A DNA stretch of 64,000 bases from Ancylomarina sp048268005 (lineage in GTDB: Bacteria > Bacteroidota > Bacteroidia > Bacteroidales > Marinifilaceae). Below the pieces are notes generated by a model. It saw only the letters and a list, made by a program, of their open reading frames with translations, did no database searches and was not told the DNA's origin. Positions 36,201-43,880 of the stretch are shown piece after piece. Where the stretch lies: NCBI GenBank assembly GCA_048268005.1, contig JBLWWJ010000003.1, forward strand, positions 405,851 to 469,850, read 5' to 3'. The position numbers were made by a program, and so were the translations under genes. Each line of letters opens with the position of its first letter. Positions within the stretch are counted from its first letter, which is position 1.

Positions 36201-39018
36201 CGATAATGGTATCACCTGGAATAGCCACATCAATTGCATTTTGAATTGTTAAGAATGGGCTAATTGCTGTTCCCTCATTGGAATCACTTCCGCCAGTGGC
36301 AACGTAAATTCTATCACTTACCAATATGTTTTTAGTTAAAGAACAACCATTAGAATTCGTAACCGTCACTGAATAATTACCCTTTTGTGTTACTTCAATC
36401 GAAGATGTAGTCTCACCCGTATTCCAAGAATAATGAGCCAAACCATTAGTGGCACTCAATGTAACTACTCCTATTCCTTCCGATAATTTTCCTGCTTTTG
36501 AAACATTAAAATCAACTGGATCAAATTGAATTTGCTTAGTATCAGTTGCCACACATCCGTAATCATCTGTCGTTGTTACTGATACAATTCCAGGCTCGGA
36601 TACCATAATCTGATCTGCTGTACTACCTGTAGACCAATTCGCTTGGAAATAGGTCTGATCCAATTTCAGTGTAACTTCTGTGCCACATCCCACAATAACA
36701 TCTTCCCCACTAGGCAATCCCGCTCTAAAACGCATGTTAGGACGTAAAGTTGATGCTGTTCCTCCTGAATAGATATATCGAATATCATCGGTAGCAAACC
36801 TGACATATGAAGCGTTATATCCCATTTCTGTCAAGCGAAAAATAGAGTTCAGATTAGAATAGGTCGTTTGTTGTTCATTATAATAAGCCACATCAACGAT
36901 TACATTGCTCACCCCATCCCAAACAAAACCACGATACCTATTAACGGTGTAATCATGGTAGGAAAGACTAAAACTCCTCCACCCTGAAGTAATAGTTCCT
37001 TCAGCATCTAAATATTCATACACCCAACTTTCATTGTTAACTTCTTTAAAAGATTCGGTGCTGCTTAAACCTGTCAATTCATTTTTAGTGGTCTGTGCCA
37101 TTTGAATTCTAAAACCATTAACAGTAGCACCTGTATTATTAGCTTTTTCAATAAAGAAAGCCAATTCTTTAAGCTCACTGTTGGGTTCAACACCCATAGC
37201 TAACAACTCATCAGCACGAACTAAATATTGTTGGTGGGAAGATTTTTTATAACTTCCCCAAGGAGCAGGTTGAGTAATCAATCTTTCCCCATTCAGTTCC
37301 TTGCCATCCCCTAAAACCAAATTAATTTGTCTACTTGTTACTGACTGTATCTGAACTTTAGGGTCTACAACCGTAACTTTTTCTCGTACACCGTCATAAG
37401 CATTTACATGATTTTTACAGCCATTTTCATCGGTTACTTGTATGACATAGTAAGCCGTTTGATTCGCTACATATTCTCTGGAAGTTCCTACAGAAGTTAA
37501 TTGTACAATCGCATTAACAGTGTCAGTTCTGAACCATTCGTAGCTTTGGTATTCTAGTGAAGTACTTAAAGTAATCTCTTCGCCCTTACAAATAGTAGTT
37601 TCACCAACAAAAGAAATATTTGGTGTTGGTTTTGGATGAATGGTGATCGTATTTGACTGGCGCGTATTACCATTTCTATCTACTCCAGAAACAGAATAAT
37701 TCCCAGCTTTACCTACCCAACAGTTATTGCCAATATATTCATTACCTATATTCGGTGTATTCCATGAATAGTCAGTTAGAAAACCAAGAGTACGCAATTC
37801 AGTCTCTTGTCCTTCACAATTGTTGTTAGAAGGGTTGAAAATATCCAAATCGTTCACATCCCCTGTCAAATTGGTTTTAAGCAAAAAGATTCTTTGGTTG
37901 GAAGCATCATTTACTCCCCAGTTCCAATCTGCATATTCGGTTCCAACCCCATAGATATAATCACCGTTTAAATAACAGGCTTTGAGACCACCATATTGAT
38001 TTCCTCCAAATACTTTTTCCCAAAGCAAGTTTCCCTGACCATCTACTTTAGCCAGATAGGGGTCATCACTATAATCCTGTGAGTAAACCCTTCCTGCAAT
38101 AATTAGATTGGTTTCAGAATCTTCAACAATATCGTAGCCAGTATTATAGTTTGAATCCTTTAACTCTTTCTCCCATAAGAGTGTTCCATTGGAGTCAACT
38201 TTTCCATACCATATTTTAGAATAAGAGTTGTTGTACAAATTATAATTTCGATGACCAATAAAGGAAATATCACCATTCGAACATAAATTAATATTCTTCA
38301 AATACTCGAAATTCGCATTTCCCAATTCCAAATTCCACACATGGTTACCCTCTAAGTCTACCTTGGTAATAAAAGCCTGATAGTTATCTTGAAGATAACA
38401 GTCCCCTGCTAGAATAATTCCATCCGCAACTATCTCCATTGATCGAGGGTGAATATTATTAACAGAAGTCACATTATCAATTTGAAGATCTGTTCGATGC
38501 CACATTTTTTCACCATTTTCATTCAATTTCATCAATAGTGGTCTATCATTCCCATCTTCATACATTCGCCCAGAAAGAAAATATCCTTCTCCAGCTAACT
38601 CCTTCAAATCATAACAGTAATCTGGATGGTTTGCAATACCAATTTGCTTATTCCATAACTCATTCCCCTCTTCATCAATTTTTAAAAGATAGATATCTTG
38701 GCCATCCATATCGTTATAATGACCACCTATAAGATAACCTCCATCACTTCCTTTACATATAGATTCTCCATAAACAGAAGAATTTGTTACAGGATAAACT
38801 TTATGCCATAAGGTATCTCCAACAGAAGAAACCTTTACCACCGACAAATGCATTTCTTTCGATGCCAGAATAACAATTTCGCCAGCATCATTAATACAAC
38901 TGGCTTTCATTTCTTCCCCGTAGTGATCGGGACTATCAATAATTTTCTCAAAAGTATTCTGGGCTATAACAGAACTCCAGAAACCAATTAGAATAAGAAA
39001 TAAGTAGAATCTTTTCAT
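27244..39018 (-). CDS. Giant T9SS-secreted multidomain protein
   Basis: A single open frame of about 3,924 codons. The ATG at 39018 gives a clean signal peptide (MKRFYLFLILIGFWSSVIAQ). Domains in order, approximate residues: 30-400, propeller-like repeats typified by GGHYNDMDGQDIYLLKID; 400-900, Ig/PKD-like segments; 910-1310, 1490-1900 and 2080-2500, three right-handed beta-helix blocks each opening with a DUF1565-like start (VSLEGDDENLGTEESPLATI); about 2505-2660, SprB-like repeats (APFTYLWDD); 2660-3270, fourteen Reg_prop-type blade motifs such as GNLWIATDKGVSRF; 3270-3600, four more SprB-like repeats; 3630-3840, Fn3-like; last 80, a T9SS type A sorting domain (LTVFPNPMKIKSRIEFDNPN). Likely surface-attached or released adhesin or polysaccharide-active protein; no catalytic site was identified. 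Secretion machinery lies elsewhere. Confidence 0.9.
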   Translation of the reverse strand: MKRFYLFLILIGFWSSVIAQNTFEKIIDSPDHYGEEMKASCINDAGEIVILASKEMHLSVVKVSSVGDTLWHKVYPVTNSSVYGESICKGSDGGYLIGGHYNDMDGQDIYLLKIDEEGNELWNKQIGIANHPDYCYDLKELAGEGYFLSGRMYEDGNDRPLLMKLNENGEKMWHRTDLQIDNVTSVNNIHPRSMEIVADGIILAGDCYLQDNYQAFITKVDLEGNHVWNLELGNANFEYLKNINLCSNGDISFIGHRNYNLYNNSYSKIWYGKVDSNGTLLWEKELKDSNYNTGYDIVEDSETNLIIAGRVYSQDYSDDPYLAKVDGQGNLLWEKVFGGNQYGGLKACYLNGDYIYGVGTEYADWNWGVNDASNQRIFLLKTNLTGDVNDLDIFNPSNNNCEGQETELRTLGFLTDYSWNTPNIGNEYIGNNCWVGKAGNYSVSGVDRNGNTRQSNTITIHPKPTPNISFVGETTICKGEEITLSTSLEYQSYEWFRTDTVNAIVQLTSVGTSREYVANQTAYYVIQVTDENGCKNHVNAYDGVREKVTVVDPKVQIQSVTSRQINLVLGDGKELNGERLITQPAPWGSYKKSSHQQYLVRADELLAMGVEPNSELKELAFFIEKANNTGATVNGFRIQMAQTTKNELTGLSSTESFKEVNNESWVYEYLDAEGTITSGWRSFSLSYHDYTVNRYRGFVWDGVSNVIVDVAYYNEQQTTYSNLNSIFRLTEMGYNASYVRFATDDIRYIYSGGTASTLRPNMRFRAGLPSGEDVIVGCGTEVTLKLDQTYFQANWSTGSTADQIMVSEPGIVSVTTTDDYGCVATDTKQIQFDPVDFNVSKAGKLSEGIGVVTLSATNGLAHYSWNTGETTSSIEVTQKGNYSVTVTNSNGCSLTKNILVSDRIYVATGGSDSNEGTAISPFLTIQNAIDVAIPGDTIIVSEGTYMENINFNKNVVLGSEFLLDGNKDHITKTIIDGQQLETAVKVSTGLAYGMEYSSGLIGFTIQNGKSTSYNENETGGGINLYYWAGTKFELKNLIVKNNEARRGGGISAYYSACLMQDLTIESNKANEEGSGVYLENVSSAHVNSITIRNNEGNNAFRVNVQSDLLISNLQLVGNQGTGLYIYSNETQNSRVTLENPLIVKNQSYGIQVERGTLDIINGTIANNQYGIYQGYQENHINISNTIISGNKYQQIAPSYSQDYDHSLNVNYSALEKGLEGIQTMDAGNSQSSAEVNWGEGNLETAIQFVDTTQNNFSLVATSPAIGAGINELIIDGITYSTPEKDLFGTVRPNPAGSKPDMGAIEHEQGVGDLNIQLAECGGDITLEIFNKEVKSILWIGPYEFTSSEQNLVSVKEGVYNVSVTDTDGTTVTSSIEVKDPLRFTSDIKHVCAAVSEANGRLEIQVAGGKPRNYDYESQYQVNLSGIDYSEQRTVTIYPNTENGEMSLGNASFGNLKAGKYILKIADSSCELVEEIEVLSKETRFHFVSLEGDDENLGTEESPLATIQTAINHACDLDTIIVKDGTYLENLSINKRIVIGSQFLLDGNHDHIANTIIDGQEKASVVNINFDEAAYAGQDSEKEIDASGFIGFTVINGKSTSMDYNGSGGGINLSYWNGSQFQLRDLILKNNEARRGGAIYCNSAECFMENLTIESNKANEEGSGLYLENVSSAGVNNIIIRNNEGNYAFRVSAQNDLLISNLQLIGNKGTGLYIYSNETQNSRVTLENPLIIKNQSYGIQIEKGTLDIINGTIANNQTGIYQGYQENHINIFNTIISGNKYQQIVPSYSQDYDRMISINYSVIEKGLDGIVYDGISNSEELDITWGEGNLENAIEFIDSTNNDFGLVSTSPAIGAGISEFVIDGVTYLTPLTDLYGTARPNPVDSKPDLGAIEHEKSVGDLNIQLSECGGDITLEVFNKEVKSILWTGPDEFTSTDQNLFNVKEGTYNVSVTDTEGTIISSSIEVKDPLLFTSSIKHVCEAVNDISGRIEVKISGGKPVQNEMMGNSSYQLRLSSTDYNENRTVEAWPEAENADIINAYSTFNGLKAGKYFLTISDSNCELVEEIEILSREGQYYFVSTEGDDENIGSEELPLSLIQTAIDRACDLDTIIVEPGIYTENIRFNGKNVTLASRYILDKDKSFISQTVLDGSEKGSVIVFLNGESRNAKLIGLTIQNGRSEMNEYDNGGGITIRNSNPTLNHLIVKNNRARRGGGMFISDSEASVTNVQFENNIATDEGDALSIQNIYNGSVIDNITFKGKSNSYCSVYLNQYSNVEFGHLSFENFGQTAIVAQGNWEGTTQVVFSNLELKGGQQGVRINQGNYSFKNLVASGILTEVINLENNAKVALINSTVVNNNQAVRMSYGDSKLLVLNSILRNNSSQEISYETSMDGYGKSIEIHHSNIKNGQKGIVGEESNLQNFTYGDSNFNRDEYFVDAENGDFHLLDISPSVGAGIASINVFDTDYHMPTTDFGGLARSIPTGSPVDLGAFENESISRKIVRAISCNGGNDGSIEIEMLSGKAPFTYLWDDENATQDSKVLVSEADRVYHVLVTDTDGKVYKDSAWVTQPDELIALVIDSTNISRQGLADGDATIQATGGNAPYSFYWEGIEKTTPYVNNLEADKLYKINVVDNKACMTQTSVVLKVLPLLEENLCGFSAVDGEIKLNSTDIRAIETDFEGTIWFSTGNELTSYNGKDWDIINANFSYSAIHKDKNGNIWLGADYDNKGLNMFDGRSWHPYKETDGLAGNNVMGIAEDSYGNLWIATDKGVSRFDGEKFSNFTHQDGLSDDHCSSIFVDKDDYVWVSTNSGVSRYKILSKTQGEDWENFQYENNISLGGVRNITQDINGDIWMSSSWTGEGQSGIINFDGDNWNRVETGLNVPSTYISDIFCDTEGDVWVGTHEGLLHYSEGVWQSHIKDVDLPSNYVSAIGEDAFGAIWVGFSNGDNGISKYFNEQWTTLHKANGSNASVQCMSLDAEKNLWVGSSNWENSLKKFDGNNWKIFNYEDGFQGSVNDLDTDSELKVWVASDQGVYKYNGTTFDKYDIANGLKSNWIKKLSIDVNDYVWMIYNEEGLTRMKGNEIINYSTEDGLKTNAISAIDADSQGNIWIKYENEYQKTISKFDGSNITHYTIEENMGNDFYSLNNIFVDSKNRIWVSSNSHYAILENEEWTYYKLEQHGIDPNQVINTIGEDADGNIWISYFENYWDGYGNTGMLKFNGTDWVSYSEEPGFKGNSITSIQDDAKGRIWYGGIKGLIRYTKCIDEEVLVAVNNGGCSGEGNRSLSITTTGDTAPYQYSINNGESFQDNNIFDNLKAGIYHLIVTNTNGELIADREVVITDPVPLRANVEGFNTTCNGRTDGAALCIPTGGTAPYSFIWDDNSTSTTARVEGLSEDAEYTVTLTDANNCTATASVSVGHDPHLKFTDWSNVSCYGLNDGSATITPIGGKAPFAFKWDDNLQTSDSTISTLVGGKYYHVTVTDANNCTAIDSIKLDAPEEFTVKSQIFNSCDGENTGGIDLIITGGTIPYTYLWSDEEKSTSNRLYKIGAGEYSVVVSDAMDCTAETSATILEKNTPQTVEITSSHGEYFCPEKSELLATEGFNTYLWSTGEGGNSVNPEHPGEFFVRAYDENLCSATATFDLQTLNTYQHQQLCLVTVNSDNKNEIVWERQKDLGIVSYNIYKEANSVSSMELVKNVPIEETSVIVDEESNPSARSHTYAISITDVCGVESQISDVHHTMLLQANQGINGEINLIWNKYEGFEFNTYNIYRGTSVDEMVKIESISNTESKYIDNNPPNVENFYYVLEVENEYTCDISQLKSYNSDYGVSRSNYLTTKSTITGIDDPDSNVKKLTVFPNPMKIKSRIEFDNPNFSPYCLSVYDVNGRLVLIENDINSNRFELKRGDLASGQYIIEIRGENLYRGRLIVE
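31540..36315 (-). repeat. Three tandem beta-helix coding blocks
   Basis: Within the giant gene, blocks at about 35090-36315, 33330-34565 and 31540-32800 repeat the same plan. The first two are nearly identical at base level over long stretches: for example 33840-33950 and 35598-35710 differ at few positions with a spacing of about 1.76 kb. The third is clearly related but more diverged, showing an older and a more recent duplication or gene conversion. Confidence 0.8.
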
Positions 39019-39321
39019 AAAGGGGATTTTATAATTTGACAATTGTTTGTTTTTATATTAAATAACCATGCAATTTAATACACATAACATTCATTATCAA
39101 GTGTCAAACTTGTCAAGTAACAGAACATAAGTAATATAGAATCATTCTCTACAAATGATAAACCTGTTCTTGATTAAGGATAAATATCACTAAAAGGAGT
39201 AATCACCTAAGTCTTTGATTATATGATTCTAATTTCAGACTTAGTAAAATTGAATCTGGGTAAACCTTGATTTTTAGATCAGATTAGTATCTTTAAAAAC
39301 TTAGAACAATACAATAAATAT
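39019..39321. other. Divergent intergenic region
   Basis: About 300 AT-rich bases between the giant gene (minus) and the acyl-CoA synthetase gene (plus). No ORF or RNA gene seen. The promoters for both genes must lie here, but I cannot pick a confident box; TATCTTTA near 39288 is a weak candidate for the plus-strand gene. Confidence 0.4.
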
Positions 39322-40977
39322 ATGACTCAAAACAAGTTAATTCATTCCATAAAGGAAAGTATTCAAAATAACTGGGAATCCCCAGCCTTCACCAACTACC
39401 AAAAAGATAGCCTGACTTTTAAAGAAGTTGCTCAACAGATTCAATGGCTTCATATTCTCTATAAAGAGATGGGTATTAAAAAGAGAGATAAGATTGCACT
39501 TATCGGTCGCAACCTTAACAATTGGGCAGTTACTTATTTAGCCACGGTAACGTATGGTGCTACCATTGTCCCTATTCTTCCAGATTTTAACTCTGGGGAT
39601 ATTCATCATATCATTAATCATTCTGAAGCATCACTTCTTTTTTCAACAGAGAACATTTTCAATAAAATTGATGATTCAAAGATTAAGAAGATAAAAGGCA
39701 TACTCTCTTTAAACGATTTTTCGGTACTCTGTACTACATGCGATAAATTGGAAAAAGCAGTAAAAGTAGCTCATGAAAAATCTAGTCAGAATACTTTAGA
39801 TAAGACTCAATTAGAATATGCGGATCCTAAAGAAAATGAAATAGCGGTTCTTTCATACACATCAGGCACATCAGGATTCTCAAAAGGCGTTATGTTAACG
39901 TATCGTTGCTTGCACTCTAATGTACAAATAGGTTTCGATTATATCGATTTGAGACCCCAAGATAAAGTTGTTTCTTTCTTACCACTGGCACACGTTTTTG
40001 GTTGTATGTTCGAATTCCTAACTGAGTTTTGTTGTGGTTGCCATGTGGTCTTCCTATCCCGGGTTCCAACTCCGCAACTTATTACCAAAGCTTTTCAAGA
40101 AGTCAAGCCTCGACTAATTTGTCTGGTTCCACTCATTATGGAAAAAATTTATAAGAAGCGAATATTACCTGCATTAGAAAGTCGTCGGGTTAAGCTGATG
40201 CTAAAAGTTCCTATTCTGGAGAAGAAGGTTTACAAGAAAATTAAGAACACTCTAATCGAAACTTTTGGTGGCCAATTTATCGAAGTTATTATAGGTGGAG
40301 CTGCCTTAAGCAAAGAGGTCGAAGATTTCCTAAAAAAGATAGAATTCCCGTTTACAGTTGGCTATGGTATGACCGAATGTGGCCCCTTAATCAGTTATAG
40401 TCCAAGTGAGCAATTTCGCCCTCATTCATGTGGCCATGTAGTCGATAGAATGCAGGTTCGAATCGATTCAAAGGATCCTTTAAACATAGTTGGTGAAATT
40501 CAGGTTAAAGGTGATAATGTCATGTCGGGTTATTACAAAAATTCCGAAGCAACATCTGAAGCTATCACAAAAGATGGCTGGTTAAAAACAGGAGATTTAG
40601 GTCTCGTTGATCAGGATAATGTCATTTACATTAAAGGGCGAAGCAAAAACATGCTTTTAGGTCCATCCGGACAAAATATTTATCCCGAAGAAATAGAAGC
40701 CAGATTAAATAATCTACCTTTTATTCAAGAGTCAATTATTACCGACGATAAGGATCACAAATTAATTGCTCTGGTTTATCCGGATTATGAAGTTTGCGAT
40801 GCAGAAGGATTAACCAAGGAGGAAATTCAGGAAGCTTTCGAATCGGATAGAAAAATATTAAACAAAGATCTTCCTGCTTATATGAACGTATCAAGAATTA
40901 TTCTTTTTCCAGAAGAATTTGAAAAAACTCCCAAACGAAATATCAAGCGATTTCTTTATACAGAGATGTATCATTAG
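39322..40977 (+). CDS. AMP-dependent long-chain fatty acid--CoA ligase
   Basis: A 551-residue adenylate-forming enzyme that activates a fatty acid with ATP and joins it to CoA. Motifs: P-loop YTSGTSGFSKGVMLTY, AMP-binding VGYGMTECGPLISY, hinge GWLKTGDLGLVDQDNVIYIK with GRSKNMLLGPSGQNIYPEE, and the C-terminal catalytic Lys in TPKRNIKRF. The FadD/AAS-like length and GRSKNML motif favour long-chain substrates. It is alone between a divergent region and a strong terminator. Confidence 0.92.
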   Translation: MTQNKLIHSIKESIQNNWESPAFTNYQKDSLTFKEVAQQIQWLHILYKEMGIKKRDKIALIGRNLNNWAVTYLATVTYGATIVPILPDFNSGDIHHIINHSEASLLFSTENIFNKIDDSKIKKIKGILSLNDFSVLCTTCDKLEKAVKVAHEKSSQNTLDKTQLEYADPKENEIAVLSYTSGTSGFSKGVMLTYRCLHSNVQIGFDYIDLRPQDKVVSFLPLAHVFGCMFEFLTEFCCGCHVVFLSRVPTPQLITKAFQEVKPRLICLVPLIMEKIYKKRILPALESRRVKLMLKVPILEKKVYKKIKNTLIETFGGQFIEVIIGGAALSKEVEDFLKKIEFPFTVGYGMTECGPLISYSPSEQFRPHSCGHVVDRMQVRIDSKDPLNIVGEIQVKGDNVMSGYYKNSEATSEAITKDGWLKTGDLGLVDQDNVIYIKGRSKNMLLGPSGQNIYPEEIEARLNNLPFIQESIITDDKDHKLIALVYPDYEVCDAEGLTKEEIQEAFESDRKILNKDLPAYMNVSRIILFPEEFEKTPKRNIKRFLYTEMYH

Positions 40978-41001
40978 AAACTAAATTTGAATCGTTTTTT
41001 T

Positions 41002-41036
41002 AAGCAGCTGCATACAAAATGTAGCTGCTTTTTTTT
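41002..41036 (+). terminator. Terminator of the acyl-CoA synthetase gene
   Basis: AAGCAGCTGCAT and ATGTAGCTGCTT pair with one mismatch around a five-base loop, followed by eight T. Confidence 0.88.
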
Positions 41037-41895
41037 GTCCTAAAAAAGAACAATTTTAGAGATCTGAAATATAAAAAAGTACAAACAACGTTTCTAAAAA
41101 AAATTAAAAATAAATGCAACCTTTTTATTTAAATCAAGTATAAGTACTCACAAACCTTATTAGAATTATACCTTAGAATATGGTTAGTATTAAAGTTTAT
41201 AGAGAACATTGAGTATCGTTTTTATTTTTTCATGCAATAGATTACATATGATTCTAATAAGCAGGTATTTACAACAGTTTTTGAGGAAATCAACAGTTTT
41301 GTTCACATTTAGTTAACATACTGTTGATTTTTTCTTATTAAATATTTGAAACAATACTTTGGATATTTCGTTTCCCTGTTTGTATGAAAAAAATATCCCA
41401 CCTAAACAATTTTACTTTTAAGTACTGAAATCAGATCTTCCAACAGTTTATCAACAGACTGTTAATAGTAAATCACAAGTTTGTTTTCAAAAATAAACTT
41501 TATTAACAGATTGTTCATAACACCTATAATCATCTCTAAAACAAACGCCCCCTATTAACACTCCCTGTTAATAGCCTGTTATTAGACTTATTTACTCATG
41601 AAATCCAATAAAAGATGTTTTCAATTACCAACATTATCAACAGGATATTATAATCATTATATTTTTTAGAAAAATTAAAAGAAAAGATTATAATATAATA
41701 AGTGTTGATAAAGGGATAGAAATGGTGGATAAGTGTAAAATCTGAAAAAATAAGCTTTGAGTTAAAATGAAAGAAAATAAACAAAAAAGCTTTCTAAAAA
41801 ATCAGTTATATTTGAGTTGAAACTAAATTGAGAAATTGAATTTATATTGATGAATTTAGTATCTTGCATAACACTATTCTAAACTGAACAAAAGA
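41037..41895. other. Long AT-rich intergenic region with DnaA-box-like repeats
   Basis: About 860 bases without a believable gene. It has repeated CAACAG/CTGTT and TTAACA motifs. TTATCAACA occurs at 41448-41456 and 41634-41642, its complement TGTTGATAA at 41703-41711, and GGTGGATAA at 41724-41732, each one base from the TTATCCACA DnaA consensus. AAATCAACAG near 41287 and CTGTTGATTT near 41321 form a 10-bp inverted repeat. A TATATTTG at 41807-41814 is a likely -7 box for the response regulator gene. Candidate replication origin. Confidence 0.45.
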
Positions 41896-42276
41896 ATGAG
41901 CTGGGAAAATAGAAACTTTAAATTACTATTGGTGGAAGACAACAAATTGAATCAAATTGTTGTGAAGTTTAGTTTAAAAAAATTTGGTTACGAAATTGTC
42001 ACTGCCAATAATGGTATTGAAGCTATTGATGAATTTAAACAAGGCGAATTCGATTTTATTCTGATGGATGTGATGATGCCAGAGATGGATGGTTTAGAAG
42101 CAACCAAACACATAAGAGGACTTGAAAATGGCAAAGAGATTCCCATTATTGCTCTAACTGCTGATGTAATTACTGCAACTGCAAATAAATGCAAGGATTG
42201 CGGAATGACTGCTCATATGTCAAAACCTTTCGAGGTGGAAAAACTTTTTGAGATTCTTGAAAGTTTAAATCTATAA
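41896..42276 (+). CDS. Stand-alone response regulator receiver protein
   Basis: A 126-residue CheY-like receiver with no output domain. The acidic pocket is LLLVEDN near residue 13, the phospho-accepting Asp is in FILMDVMMPEMDG at about 58, and the conserved Thr/Lys are in ALTADV and MSKPFE. Such receivers in Bacteroidota often come from hybrid kinases or act as shared phosphorelay partners. It could receive phosphate from an orphan kinase such as the soluble one at 17.2 kb, but that is speculation. Confidence 0.9.
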   Translation: MSWENRNFKLLLVEDNKLNQIVVKFSLKKFGYEIVTANNGIEAIDEFKQGEFDFILMDVMMPEMDGLEATKHIRGLENGKEIPIIALTADVITATANKCKDCGMTAHMSKPFEVEKLFEILESLNL

Positions 42277-42398
42277 ATGAAAATTATTGATACTTTTTAT
42301 CTCATTTGTGATTTTATATCGAACAAATGAGACTATTTTTGTGCTTTGAAATTTAGTCTATACCGCTATTTTAAACTGCTTTTTATAATACTTAATAA

Positions 42399-43421
42399 AT
42401 GGATGATAAGCTCGACATAAGAAATCAAGATATTAAGGTTAAAGAGGTTGATGTCGATCAAAAGTTAAGACCTTTACGTTTTGAGGACTTTAGTGGTCAA
42501 CAGAAAATTGTTGAAAATCTTGACATTTTTGTAAAAGCGGCTAAAATGCGTGAAGAAGCTTTGGATCATGTTTTACTCCATGGACCTCCAGGTCTTGGTA
42601 AAACAACCCTATCAAATATTCTTGCAAATGAATTGGGAGTTGGCATTAAAATCACATCGGGTCCTGTTCTGGATAAACCTGGAGATTTAGCTGGACTTTT
42701 AACGAATCTTGATGAGAACGATGTTCTTTTCATCGACGAGATACATCGTTTAAGCCCCATAGTCGAAGAATATTTGTATTCTGCTATGGAGGACTTTAGA
42801 ATCGATATTGTGATTGATAAGGGGCCTGCTGCGCGTTCAATTCAATTAGAACTAAATCCATTTACTTTGATAGGCGCTACCACTCGTTCAGGTTTATTAA
42901 CCTCGCCTCTTCGTGCACGTTTTGGTATTAATTCTCACTTAGAGTATTACGATTTGTCTATTCTGACTCAAATTGTAAAACGTTCGGCTAAGATTCTTGA
43001 TGTAGAAATTACACATGAGGCCGCTGGTGAGATTGCTTCGAGAAGTAGAGGTACACCTCGTATTGTAAATGCATTACTTCGCCGAGTTCGTGATTTTGCA
43101 CAGGTAAAAGGAAATGGATCTATTGATTTAGAAATCACCCGTTATTCTCTGGAAGCCTTAAATATAGATAAGCACGGTTTGGATGAAATGGACAATCGTA
43201 TCCTGATAACGATTATTGATAAATTTAAAGGAGGACCGGTAGGAATCACTACAATTGCGACGGCAGTAGCCGAAGATGCTGGTACGATAGAGGAAGTTTA
43301 CGAACCATTTTTAATTAAAGAAGGTTTTATTAAGCGTACGCCTCGTGGTCGAGAAGTTACAGCTTTAGCCTACTCACATTTGGGAAAAAGTCGTTTCGAA
43401 GATCCCAATACTTTATTCTAA
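42399..43421 (+). CDS. ruvB: Holliday junction branch migration helicase RuvB
   Basis: A 340-residue AAA+ ATPase that, with RuvA, drives branch migration at Holliday junctions. Walker A HGPPGLGKTTLSNILAN, Walker B VLFIDEIHRL, sensor region GATTRSGLLTSPLRARFG with the arginine finger region, and the C-terminal winged helix GGPVGITTIATAVAED with RTPRGR. Length is normal for the family. The small membrane protein gene follows 37 bases later. Confidence 0.98.
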   Translation: MDDKLDIRNQDIKVKEVDVDQKLRPLRFEDFSGQQKIVENLDIFVKAAKMREEALDHVLLHGPPGLGKTTLSNILANELGVGIKITSGPVLDKPGDLAGLLTNLDENDVLFIDEIHRLSPIVEEYLYSAMEDFRIDIVIDKGPAARSIQLELNPFTLIGATTRSGLLTSPLRARFGINSHLEYYDLSILTQIVKRSAKILDVEITHEAAGEIASRSRGTPRIVNALLRRVRDFAQVKGNGSIDLEITRYSLEALNIDKHGLDEMDNRILITIIDKFKGGPVGITTIATAVAEDAGTIEEVYEPFLIKEGFIKRTPRGREVTALAYSHLGKSRFEDPNTLF

Positions 43422-43458
43422 TACCGAATACTTAATATTACATAATAATATATTGTTA

Positions 43459-43791
43459 ATGTCAAAAATAAATTCAATTCTCTATACTTTAGCTACTATT
43501 TTAATTATTGTAGGTGCTCTTTTTATTTTGCAGGATGATGCATTTGGAATATTAATTTTAGGCATTGGTTTGGTTCTAAATATTTTTTATAGAGGTATAA
43601 ATTTAGATGGAAATAAAATTAAAAATCTGAATTGGTTAGAACTATTAAGACTTGGAAGTATGATGTTTATGTCGTTTGCTTGTTTGAGTTTTATTTTAGA
43701 ATTGGAACAAAAATTTAATTTCTTGATTTTGGCTATTGTCATCGACTTACTGGTTAATATGAAAGAAATATCATTTAAAAAAGGAGCATAG
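43459..43791 (+). CDS. Small hypothetical membrane protein
   Basis: A 110-residue protein with three to four hydrophobic helices (ILYTLATILIIVGALFIL, FGILILGIGLVLNIFY, MMFMSFACLSFILEL, FNFLILAIVIDLLV). The ATG at 43459 is used in place of a TTG two codons earlier. Family not recognised; small proteins of this type are common next to ruvB in related genomes only as hypothetical. It probably shares the ruvB transcript and ends at the terminator at 43841. Confidence 0.7.
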   Translation: MSKINSILYTLATILIIVGALFILQDDAFGILILGIGLVLNIFYRGINLDGNKIKNLNWLELLRLGSMMFMSFACLSFILELEQKFNFLILAIVIDLLVNMKEISFKKGA

Positions 43792-43840
43792 TTCCGTACG
43801 ATATTTGTTCATTTTTTTTTAATGAACAAAAAATAAAATT

Positions 43841-43880
43841 AAGGAGTCTAGTTGGTTTATCTGATTATGACTCCTTTTTT
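43841..43880 (+). terminator. Terminator after the ruvB transcript
   Basis: AAGGAGTC and GACTCCTT flank a loop of about 20 bases and are followed by a T-run. A second hairpin (TTTGTTCATT with AATGAACAAA) lies just upstream at 43805-43830. Confidence 0.7.

Noticed and set aside
31540..36315. Repeats in the giant gene considered as a CRISPR or mobile repeat
   Set aside because: The repeats are long, in frame and encode beta-helix protein; there are no short direct repeats with unique spacers and no cas genes.
41596..41784. 62-codon minus-strand ORF in the long AT-rich gap
   Set aside because: Composition is Phe/Ile/Tyr-rich as expected from random AT-rich DNA; it overlaps the DnaA-box-like motifs.
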